NCBI GenBank assembly: GCA_002395905.1
Contig: DGVK01000077.1
Location: 1,465 to 8,515, forward strand
From: Verrucomicrobia bacterium UBA4286
Lineage (GTDB): Bacteria > Verrucomicrobiota > Kiritimatiellia > RFP12 > UBA1067
Length of the DNA stretch: 7,051 nucleotides
Direction: 5' to 3'
Shown one piece after another: positions 1 through 6,128 of the stretch. Numbering within the stretch: position 1 is the first letter of the stretch; each line of letters opens with the position of its first letter. The notes under the pieces were generated by a model that searched no databases, had not been told where the DNA came from, and saw only the letters and a list, made by a program, of their open reading frames with translations. The position numbers and the translations under genes are program-made.

Positions 1-980
1 CCGCCGGCCGCCAGCGCGTGCATCTCCGGCTCCTTCCAGTTGCGGGCGAAGAGAAGCGCGAGCTGAAGGCTGTCGAACTCTGTAAGCATCGTGTAGTCGC
101 CCATCGAGTCGCCGGCGGCGAGCACAGGTTCTGCACCGTGATGGCGCGGGGCGATGTGCTCACGAATGAATTCGGGCTTGCGTCCGGACTGCACGCATCC
201 TTCTTTCGCCGTCGGCATGTAGCGCCCCGCCGCATCCTGCTGCAGATCCGCGCCGAAGACGTTGTCTTCCGGAATGCCAAGGCCGAACTCGGGCGACGTC
301 ATCGCCGCAAGCGCCTCTTGGAAAGAGCCGCTTACAAAATAGACCGTTATTCCCGCCTCGCGCAGCTCGGCAAAAAGATTCTTCATTTCCGGCGCGATTG
401 CGAACCCGCGCTTCTCGGTCGACGCGTTTGCATCCCTGTGCAGTCCCTTCCCCGACGCAATCGCCTGCATCGCGGCAGTTTTCGCAAGACGGCGCAGATC
501 CGCCGGGGTATAGCCGGTGAAAACCCGCGTGCGCCAGCTGCATGCGGCGGCTTCGCCGACTTCATCGCCGAGACGCCTGTATAGCGCCCAATAGCGGCGA
601 ATGAAATCGCACCACTCTTTATTCGCTGTCAGGTCGGTTCCTGAAAGCGGGCGAAGCTTCTCCGCGATTTCGGCAAGCTTCCCGGCCTCGTCGCCGAGGC
701 ACGGCGCCACACCGCCCGTCAACAGACCGCGCCAGTCGTCCACCTTGAAGTCGAGGCGTTCAAGGATGTGCCATATGCATACGTACGACAAGTCTCCGAT
801 TGCAGTCGTGTAGTCGAAGTCGAACACTGCGTAGGCGTCTGGATTGCCGCGGTTGCGATCGATGAGCGCGTCAAGGCGCTCGCGGACGGACGGCTCCCAC
901 CCGCCAGGCTGCAACGCCGCAGACGCGACCGCCGCCAGGAGAGCGCAAACTGCAGCAGGCAAAAGTCTTCTCGTGTTCAT
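1..980 (-). CDS. Exported HAD-superfamily phosphatase (3' end beyond the window)
   Basis: The frame is open from ATG at 980 to the left edge, giving about 326 residues without a stop. Residues 1-21 form a Sec signal peptide (MNTRR, then an Ala/Leu/Val stretch ending ASA), so the enzyme should act in the periplasm or outside. All HAD motifs are visible: motif I DFDYT at 54-58 (nucleophile D54, acid D56), motif II with S217 in FVSGS, a motif III lysine (probably K268 in GRKPEF), and motif IV GDSMGD at 290-295 (D291, D295). About 150 residues separate motifs I and II, as in phosphoserine- or phosphorylcholine-phosphatase-like members with a C1 cap. The reaction is expected to be hydrolysis of a phosphomonoester; the substrate cannot be read from the sequence. 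The start lies 1 nt after the stop of the upstream gene and has no clear Shine-Dalgarno, which suggests translational coupling. Family assignment is firm; a phosphorylcholine-phosphatase-like role is only a guess. Confidence 0.85.
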   Translation of the reverse strand, partial: MNTRRLLPAAVCALLAAVASAALQPGGWEPSVRERLDALIDRNRGNPDAYAVFDFDYTTAIGDLSYVCIWHILERLDFKVDDWRGLLTGGVAPCLGDEAGKLAEIAEKLRPLSGTDLTANKEWCDFIRRYWALYRRLGDEVGEAAACSWRTRVFTGYTPADLRRLAKTAAMQAIASGKGLHRDANASTEKRGFAIAPEMKNLFAELREAGITVYFVSGSFQEALAAMTSPEFGLGIPEDNVFGADLQQDAAGRYMPTAKEGCVQSGRKPEFIREHIAPRHHGAEPVLAAGDSMGDYTMLTEFDSLQLALLFARNWKEPEMHALAAG

Positions 981-981
981 A

Positions 982-1911
982 TCATCGGTCTATAGGTTTT
1001 GCCGACCAGCCGTACTTGGTAAGGTCCGAGAAACGGCCGTCCTTCAACTCGGCGAACGTCACGACGCCCTGCACGCGAAGCGGCGGCTGCTCACGGGAGT
1101 GCATCCAGTTCGGCGTGCAGCAGAACGCGAAGCGCACCGCCCCGTCCTTTCCGCCGGGTACGAAATCCATGCCGTTGTTGAAACCGTACGTATACTTTGC
1201 AATTACATTGAAGTCAGTGTCGTACACCATCAGGTTGGGCGTCCGGGCCTGTTCGGAGATCACATAGTAGCTCGAATATATGTATCTGCCGTCGGTCGTC
1301 ATGTTCTGCGAGCCGCAGTTTGATTCCTCGCCGTGATCCACTATGAACGGCTCGCCGATTGATTCGAGCGTCTCGGCGTCGAACTTGCCGTACCAGTTCT
1401 TGTAGCCGAGCTTGTCCGGCGCATACCGGCCCATGCACATGTATATCACGCCGTCGAGACATGTGATGCCGTCTGTGCCATGGTGCCAGTCGGCAAGTTT
1501 GCGCTCCTTCACAAGCTCCAGCGTCTCGGCGTCATAGACCCGTATGCACCCGCAGTATTTTTCGCCCGAATCCTTCTTCGGCTTGAGCCACACCCCCGTG
1601 TAGAGCCTGCCCTTCCAGCAGCATATGTCGCCGTTGTGCCTGTCCACCAGAACGCGCTTCTGCAGACGGCCGAACCAGTCGGTCTTGACTATCTGGTTGT
1701 GAAAGGAGAAGTAGATCGCGTTGGAGCTTACACACATGCCCTGCACATGTCCGCACCACGTCTTGCCGACCCACTCTTCGACCGCGCCTTCCTCCGAGAC
1801 GATCGGGCACCAGTTCGGCACTTTCCAATCGTCCGCACCGGCGGCGCAGGCCCAAAGCCCGCACACCGCCAGCATCGCCGCAACGCCTGTACTGAATCGA
1901 CTGCCGTACAT
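982..1911 (-). CDS. Exported cysteine-rich protein, probable beta-propeller
   Basis: A 309-residue protein that I do not recognise as a named family. I chose ATG at 1911 because a purine-rich GGGAAAAGGG lies directly upstream; an in-frame ATG at 1950 would add 13 residues but has no ribosome binding site and would bury the signal peptide. The N-terminus (MYGSRF, hydrophobic core, then ACAAGA before DDW) is a Sec signal peptide; LWAC is a poor lipobox, so signal peptidase I cleavage is more likely. The mature part has recurring blade-like units: hydrophobic strands of the type IYFSF, RLYTGVW, VIYMCMG, YIYSSYY alternate with phrases such as VYDAETLELV, KFDAETLESI and VYDTDFNVI, as in propeller proteins. 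About 12 cysteines occur in roughly 280 mature residues, including CC pairs and CGC, which points to disulfides outside the cytoplasm. It follows the LamG-type gene after 53 nt and precedes the phosphatase by 1 nt. A binding role is plausible; no catalytic motif is seen. Confidence 0.8.
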   Translation of the reverse strand: MYGSRFSTGVAAMLAVCGLWACAAGADDWKVPNWCPIVSEEGAVEEWVGKTWCGHVQGMCVSSNAIYFSFHNQIVKTDWFGRLQKRVLVDRHNGDICCWKGRLYTGVWLKPKKDSGEKYCGCIRVYDAETLELVKERKLADWHHGTDGITCLDGVIYMCMGRYAPDKLGYKNWYGKFDAETLESIGEPFIVDHGEESNCGSQNMTTDGRYIYSSYYVISEQARTPNLMVYDTDFNVIAKYTYGFNNGMDFVPGGKDGAVRFAFCCTPNWMHSREQPPLRVQGVVTFAELKDGRFSDLTKYGWSAKPIDR

Positions 1912-1926
1912 TTCCCTTTTCCCTTT
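1912..1926 (-). promoter_or_regulatory. Ribosome binding site that fixes the start at 1911
   Basis: The minus strand reads AAAGGGAAAAGGGAA immediately before ATG 1911. The outer AAAGGG is about 9 nt from the ATG and the inner GGG only 2 nt. Nothing comparable precedes the ATG at 1950. No terminator or convincing promoter was found in 1912-1964, so this gene is probably co-transcribed with the gene before it. Confidence 0.6.
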
Positions 1927-1964
1927 GACGCTCAAGCCGCCCCCTGACATACGTGCGAAACGCC

Positions 1965-4667
1965 TCAGCGCACAATGATCATCAAGCCGAGATTGTCGAA
2001 CCCGACCTGCGCCTCGGCGGGCTTGCCTTTCACGGCTTCCCCGAACACTTCATACACCGGCACGACGGAAACCGTGCGGACGCGCGGCTTCTCCTTGGTC
2101 CATTCTATCGTCAGCGTGTCGCCCGTCACTCCGTCGATCTTCGCGCCGTCCATGCGCCACTCGTAGCTCTTCGCGCTCGGCGCAAAGCACGTGAGCGTGC
2201 CGGAACCATCGACTTTTATCTGCGTATCCTGCGGCAAGGAGACGAACGACGCCGCGCTCTTCGACCCCTTTCCGCTCACCGTTCCGCCAGCGAGAGGGTA
2301 GAACTTGTCGTTCGCAAGGTCGTAAAGTCCGGCGACGTTGTTCGTCACGCACGGCACAAAGTCGCGCACAAGCGTCTTCGCGTCATCGACATGCTCCCAT
2401 ATCTTGAGCCCGTAAAGCCGCATGCAGGCGTTCTTTCTGCCAATGATAAAATTCCTCGCGGCGCCGTCGGTTCTGATGCGTGTGCCGGGCATGTCCGCAG
2501 TGAAAAGACTTTGGTCTCCGCAGCTGAAAGCAACTTTCCCGCTATGGCTGTCAAACGTGTATTGCCGACGATCGTTGGAAACGACCAGTCCGCTGTCCGC
2601 ACTAGACGGCGAACCGGATGCCGGCCAGTCGCAATATGCCCAATAGAGGGTGCGATGGGTCGCGACTGCAGCCGCCAGGAAGACGTAGGTGCCGGAGTCT
2701 TGGTTCAGCAACTCGTACCTGTTGGCGGGACCGGCGGCCAGTTTGTAAGTATCGTAAAGCGAGAAGTCCGCCTCTATGCACGACCGAGGAGTCACTTTGT
2801 ATCCCGTGTCCAGACCACTTCCAGTGCCGGGGAACTCTAGATACGCCTCGTCCGACCCGTCCGTGCAGGCGATAGTGCCGCCGGCTTTTACGACGGCACT
2901 TTGCGTACCGGAATTCCCGCTATCGGTGGTTGGATATATCGTATCGCCGCCTTTTGCATTGACCAGGCACGGGACGCCGTTCGTGACGGTCGGCACGTAA
3001 TCGCGGACAAGGACGCCATCCTCGTAGAGCTTCAATCCGTAGATGCGCACAGGCATGTACCGATCTAAGCCGCTGCGATTGCCAATCAGTATCTTGGTGT
3101 TGCCGGTGGAAGTCAGCGCGACGGCACCCTTCTGCACGGCGTTGGTGAAGCCGGCCGTGGCAAAGGATACCGTGTTGGCATCCATCGCCACGGTGCGTCT
3201 GATGCCGTATGCCGTCTCGGTGCGCATAAGGCCTACCTCGCCGACGCCAAGGGCGTCGGTGTAACGCTGCTCACCAGCCATGGTATAGGCATAGTGGCTG
3301 TTTTTCGCCCAGACTTCCATGTTGCTCTTGCCATACGCCGAGAACAGGAACGGATCGGCGGTGACATTCGCCAAAAGCGCGTAATCCAGCTCTATGCGCG
3401 TCGTCGGATTGAAAGGGTACGCCAGTTCAAGATAGTGGCTTTTCCCTGCTTCTTGGGTATTGACGGTGTTGAGCAAGTCGATGTGCGGGTCGTCCTTCTC
3501 GAGAATGTCGCCGCCGTATTTCACCTTGGACACGTCAATGCCGGTGACGAACGTGTTGTTGAGCACGTCCCGCAGTCCCGGTATTCCGCTCGCAAGGCAT
3601 GGCACGAAGCACTTCACCAGCGTGCCGGATTCGTAGATGTTGACGCCGTAAACCTTCATCTTCGGCGCGTTGCTGTTCTTGAAGTCTGTCGCCTGGCAAG
3701 CGTATTTGCGCGTGCCGTGCCCGAATATGCTTAGCGGCACCTTGGAAGTGTTGCCCAGGAAAGCGACGCCCGAGCCGGTGAAGGTGTAAGTATAAAGCTC
3801 CGAGCCGACCTTGGCCGACGTATAGATTGTCGTCGTGGCGTCGAATGCTATTGTATGCCTGTCTAGATCGGCCACGTCGCAGTTCATGGTCTTTTTGGCG
3901 CCGTCCGCCTTCGAGTAGCGCCATGAATACTTCAGGATGCCGTCGCCGCCATGGCTGATGTACAGCTCGAAAAGCGGGTCTGTGGCGCCGGAATCTTCCC
4001 CGTAGCTTCCAAACGGGATGTCGTTCAGCTCGTAAGCGGTCATCTGCATGTCCACCTCGACCCTCGTGTTCGGGCCGACGCAGTGGCCAAGGCTGATGAA
4101 TGCGTCGCCTTCCGATTCGACATAGCCGGTCTGTCGGGCGAGGCGCAGTTTCGTGACAGGGAATTTGGCGATGTCGGCTTCGGCGGTGTACGATGCCTCA
4201 ATCTTCGCGGGGTCATCCTTGAAGTCGCGCGGGTCCGGGCAGTCCACGAGGTTCACGCCTTCCTTCGACACCGTCACGGCTGTTATGCGGGCGTAGATGT
4301 CGTTTCCGCCGACAGGCTGGGCGATCATCACGCGGTAAGACCGCGTGCGTTGGCCGTCCCACTGGTTGAACACCGAAAGCTGGTGCACGTAGCTGCCGTC
4401 CGGCATCGCGCCGCCGCCGTCGGAGTCCGATGCGTAGGGTCTGTTCGACGTGCAGGCGAACGCGACATACGCCGCGCCGTTCCATGCCGTTATGCCCTCA
4501 AGCGACCATGTGCCCGCGAGCGGGCCGGTGTTTTCCATTATCTTGACATACTTCGTCGAAGCCAGGGAGACGTCGATCTCCCTGACGTCCGCGCCGTAGG
4601 ACGAGGCGCAAAGCACCGTCGAGGCCGTCGCCGCGAACACGGCAGCAATCTTTCGCATGGTCAGCAT
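1965..4667 (-). CDS. Exported 900-residue protein with three LamG-like domains and an Ig-like C-terminus
   Basis: The start ATG 4667 is supported by AAAGGAG six bases upstream. Residues 1-26 are a Sec signal peptide (MRKIAAVFAATAS core, likely cut after SSYGA). Residues about 30-165 form an N-terminal region I cannot assign. Then come three LamG/concanavalin-A-like domains at about 178-376, 405-578 and 605-795. Each starts with a strand like YLELAYPF or YLEFPGTG and ends with a shared signature: KVYGVNIYESGTLVKCFVPC (338-357), RIYGLKLYEDGVLVRDYVPT (541-560) and RLYGLKIWEHVDDAKTLVRD (750-769) followed by FVPC. The first and third copies then carry a GL-D-N-F motif (PGLRDVLNNTF, AGLYDLANDKF); the second has lost it. 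Residues about 807-890 (QIKVDGSGTLTCFAP, YEWRMDG) resemble an Ig-like or PKD fold. LamG folds bind glycans or proteins, so a surface binding role is inferred. No PEP-CTERM, LPXTG or barrel anchor is seen at the C-terminus (GLMIIVR). It heads the apparent three-gene operon and has its own promoter candidate. Confidence 0.85.
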   Translation of the reverse strand: MLTMRKIAAVFAATASTVLCASSYGADVREIDVSLASTKYVKIMENTGPLAGTWSLEGITAWNGAAYVAFACTSNRPYASDSDGGGAMPDGSYVHQLSVFNQWDGQRTRSYRVMIAQPVGGNDIYARITAVTVSKEGVNLVDCPDPRDFKDDPAKIEASYTAEADIAKFPVTKLRLARQTGYVESEGDAFISLGHCVGPNTRVEVDMQMTAYELNDIPFGSYGEDSGATDPLFELYISHGGDGILKYSWRYSKADGAKKTMNCDVADLDRHTIAFDATTTIYTSAKVGSELYTYTFTGSGVAFLGNTSKVPLSIFGHGTRKYACQATDFKNSNAPKMKVYGVNIYESGTLVKCFVPCLASGIPGLRDVLNNTFVTGIDVSKVKYGGDILEKDDPHIDLLNTVNTQEAGKSHYLELAYPFNPTTRIELDYALLANVTADPFLFSAYGKSNMEVWAKNSHYAYTMAGEQRYTDALGVGEVGLMRTETAYGIRRTVAMDANTVSFATAGFTNAVQKGAVALTSTGNTKILIGNRSGLDRYMPVRIYGLKLYEDGVLVRDYVPTVTNGVPCLVNAKGGDTIYPTTDSGNSGTQSAVVKAGGTIACTDGSDEAYLEFPGTGSGLDTGYKVTPRSCIEADFSLYDTYKLAAGPANRYELLNQDSGTYVFLAAAVATHRTLYWAYCDWPASGSPSSADSGLVVSNDRRQYTFDSHSGKVAFSCGDQSLFTADMPGTRIRTDGAARNFIIGRKNACMRLYGLKIWEHVDDAKTLVRDFVPCVTNNVAGLYDLANDKFYPLAGGTVSGKGSKSAASFVSLPQDTQIKVDGSGTLTCFAPSAKSYEWRMDGAKIDGVTGDTLTIEWTKEKPRVRTVSVVPVYEVFGEAVKGKPAEAQVGFDNLGLMIIVR

Positions 4668-4673
4668 GGTTGG

Positions 4674-4680
4674 CTCCTTT
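4674..4680 (-). promoter_or_regulatory. Ribosome binding site for the LamG-type gene
   Basis: The minus strand reads AAAGGAG, then CCAACC, then ATG at 4667. A near-consensus Shine-Dalgarno at 6-nt spacing favours this ATG over the in-frame ATG three codons later (4658). Confidence 0.75.
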
Positions 4681-4709
4681 TGTTGTTTCTGGTCCGAGTG
4701 TTCATTAGC

Positions 4710-4738
4710 AGTATATCATATATCGCGGCAGTGCGCAA
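4710..4738 (-). promoter_or_regulatory. Sigma70-like promoter of the LamG-type operon
   Basis: On the minus strand TTGCGC (4738-4733) and TATACT (4715-4710) are separated by exactly 17 nt. The -10 matches TATAAT at five of six positions; the -35 keeps only TTG. Transcription would start near 4703, leaving a leader of about 35 nt that contains the ribosome binding site. The -35 overlaps one arm of an 8-bp inverted repeat, and AT-rich 9-bp repeats lie just upstream, where an UP element or activator site would be. A weak -35 with upstream repeats is the usual look of an activated promoter. Confidence 0.55.
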
Positions 4739-4775
4739 TAGGGAAAATGTGCAAAATGTGCAAAATAATTGCGCA
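4732..4775. repeat. 8-bp perfect inverted repeat flanking the 9-bp repeats
   Basis: TGCGCAAT at 4732-4739 is the exact reverse complement of ATTGCGCA at 4768-4775, with 28 nt between. The first arm covers the -35 element of the promoter. The intervening segment is AT-rich and holds two 9-bp direct repeats. The arrangement looks like a regulator-binding region; a stem-loop in RNA is less likely because of the long loop. Confidence 0.6.
4744..4761. repeat. Two tandem 9-bp direct repeats upstream of the -35
   Basis: AAAATGTGC occurs twice back to back (4744-4752 and 4753-4761), and a third AAAA begins a diverged copy at 4762. The pair sits about 40-58 bases upstream of the predicted transcription start, in the usual position of an activator site or UP element. 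Confidence 0.6.
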
Positions 4776-4794
4776 GGTCAGGCAGGCTTGCGAC

Positions 4795-4920
4795 AAAGTC
4801 TGGGCAAGACTTCACCAAAGTCTGGGCAAGACTTCACCAAAGTCTGGGCAAGACTTCACCAAAGTGTGGGCAAGACTTTAGCAAAGCGTGGGCAAGACTT
4901 GGGTAAAGTCTGGGCAAGGC
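4795..4920. repeat. 22-bp tandem repeat array of alternating 6-bp arms
   Basis: Five full units (4795-4816, 4817-4838, 4839-4860, 4861-4882, 4883-4904) and a partial sixth (4905-4920) lie head to tail. Each unit is A, AAGTCT, GGGCA, AGACTT, CACC. AAGTCT and AGACTT are reverse complements, so each unit can form a 6-bp hairpin. Because the next unit begins with AA, the arms also alternate across the CACCA spacer: one arm every 11 bp, in alternating orientation. Units 1-3 are identical; units 4 and 5 change the left arm (AAGTGT, AAGCGT) and tail, and the sixth has a damaged right arm (AGGCAG). A degenerate copy may precede the array (about 4774-4794). The array fills most of the space between the kinase stop and the LamG-operon promoter. 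It could be a regulator-binding array, an RNA hairpin series at the kinase 3' end, or a neutral tandem repeat. Confidence 0.9.
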
Positions 4921-4946
4921 AGCGCCCTTCAGCCCTCCGGGGGTGG

Positions 4947-6128
4947 TTACGACAGGGTCAGGACAAAGCGGCAGCCGGAGGGTTCTGCAGGTTCAAGCGT
5001 CACGTCGCCGCCGTGAACTTTCGCAATCTCGCGAACTATCGCCAGTCCAAGACCAGAACCGCCAGTCTCTTCAGAACGCGACGTGTCGACGCGGTAAAAC
5101 CGCTCGAACACACGTCCGCGCTCGGCGGAGGGGATCCCAACGCCGTTGTCCTCGACCGCGATGCGCACCCTTCCAGACGCTTTTGAAACGGACACTGCAA
5201 TCTGCGTCGCGTGCGCATGACGTATCGCGTTCCCGACAAGATTTGAAACCGCCTGCTGTACAAGCCGCGAATCGCAGTCAAGCGCGACCGGAGCGTCCGC
5301 GCCGACGACGGAAATCTTCACACCGGCGGCCTGCGCCGCCGACCTCAACGCGTCGACGGCCTCGACCGTGAGCTCCGCAACATCGGCAGGCGCTTTCACG
5401 ACGGACGCCGCCGCATCCGCACGCTCGAGACGCGCCAGCGAAAGAACGTCCTGCGCAAGCGCGTTGAGCCTTACGGACTCCTTCTTCACGAGCGAAAGGA
5501 GCTTTTTGAAACCCTCCTTCGGCATGTCTTCGGCGGCGTCCAGAAGATCGACCGCGCCGATTATGCCTGTAAGCGGCGTCTTGATCTCGTGGGAGACGTC
5601 GGCTATGAAGTCCCGGCGGAATCTCTCCAGGCGCTTGAGCTCGCGTATGCGCACGCGCTGACGGTATGCCGCGACAAAAACGAGAAGCACGCCCGCGCCG
5701 CCGAAAAGCGCGGCGAGCAGGAACCCGTGCCTCGCTCTGCGGAACGGCGCAAGAACCCTTTCAAGCGGCAGCCCGAGGCGGACAGTGTATTCGCCACACG
5801 GACGAGACGCATAAATGCATTCCGGCGCCGCCTCACCCTTGCGGACTGAATCGAAGAACGTTCCTCGCGGACCGATCTGGATCGTAAGCCTTACACCGTC
5901 GCCGGCGCATGAATCGGCGAAAGCGTGTATGCGCCTGAAGTCGCCTGTGGCGAGAGGCTCTTTAAGCGCGTCGGCGGCCAGCTCCGTGCGCGTGGCGAGG
6001 TCGCGCTCGGCCCATGCGACGACCGCCCGCCGGAACGACGCCGCCTCGGTCGCGAAGAGCGCGGCGAAAAGAACCAGCCCTGCGGTCGCGACCGCCGCAG
6101 GGACAAAATCGAGCGCCGCCGGCCTCAT
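4947..6128 (-). CDS. Membrane sensor histidine kinase, PhoR-like core
   Basis: A 393-residue protein starting at ATG 6128, which overlaps the regulator stop as ATGA; an in-frame ATG at 6179 lies inside the regulator gene and is less likely. Transmembrane segments are at about 9-28 and 135-154, enclosing a periplasmic sensor region of about 105 residues with cysteines at 74, 104 and 111. There is no room for a HAMP domain: only about 25 residues, charged and helical, separate the second membrane segment from the phosphorylated H180 in DVSHEIKTPL. The ATPase part is complete: N box NLVGNAIRH (N300), G1 DNGVGIP (327-333), F box FERFYRV (341-347) and G2 GGSGLGLAIV (356-365). It should autophosphorylate H180 and pass the phosphate to the regulator encoded just upstream. 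The signal is unknown. Transcription likely ends or continues through the repeat array after the TAA; no U-tract terminator was seen. Confidence 0.9.
   Translation of the reverse strand: MRPAALDFVPAAVATAGLVLFAALFATEAASFRRAVVAWAERDLATRTELAADALKEPLATGDFRRIHAFADSCAGDGVRLTIQIGPRGTFFDSVRKGEAAPECIYASRPCGEYTVRLGLPLERVLAPFRRARHGFLLAALFGGAGVLLVFVAAYRQRVRIRELKRLERFRRDFIADVSHEIKTPLTGIIGAVDLLDAAEDMPKEGFKKLLSLVKKESVRLNALAQDVLSLARLERADAAASVVKAPADVAELTVEAVDALRSAAQAAGVKISVVGADAPVALDCDSRLVQQAVSNLVGNAIRHAHATQIAVSVSKASGRVRIAVEDNGVGIPSAERGRVFERFYRVDTSRSEETGGSGLGLAIVREIAKVHGGDVTLEPAEPSGCRFVLTLS

Noticed and set aside
18..584. Plus-strand open frame of about 188 codons near the left edge
   Set aside because: The opposite strand carries an uninterrupted HAD phosphatase with all four motifs in the right order and spacing, so this frame is a shadow.
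1912..1964. Terminator or promoter between the LamG-type and propeller-like genes
   Set aside because: Only a 4-bp inverted repeat (TTGA, GCG, TCAA) was found and no paired -35/-10 elements, so co-transcription is the simpler reading.
1953..2840. Plus-strand open frame of about 295 codons
   Set aside because: It is antisense to the Ig-like and third LamG-like domains, which have clear family signatures. Composition is typical of a shadow frame in GC-rich DNA.
4657..4881. Small plus-strand protein containing the repeat peptide
   Set aside because: It begins inside the antisense of the LamG-type start codon region and its repeat part only reflects the 22-bp DNA period; no ribosome binding site or homology signal is seen.
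4795..4920. CRISPR array
   Set aside because: The units are strictly head to tail at 22 bp with no unique spacers and no cas genes nearby.
4921..4946. Terminator directly after the kinase stop
   Set aside because: The CCCCCGGAGGG stretch gives only a very short stem and no U-tract follows, so a terminator call is not supported.
3951..5186. Long plus-strand open frame (about 411 codons) running antisense to the LamG-type gene and through the repeat array
   Set aside because: It lacks any recognisable domain, is rich in Arg/Val/Ala as GC-rich antisense frames are, and crosses the promoter, the tandem repeats and the 3' end of the kinase gene, all of which have a better minus-strand reading.
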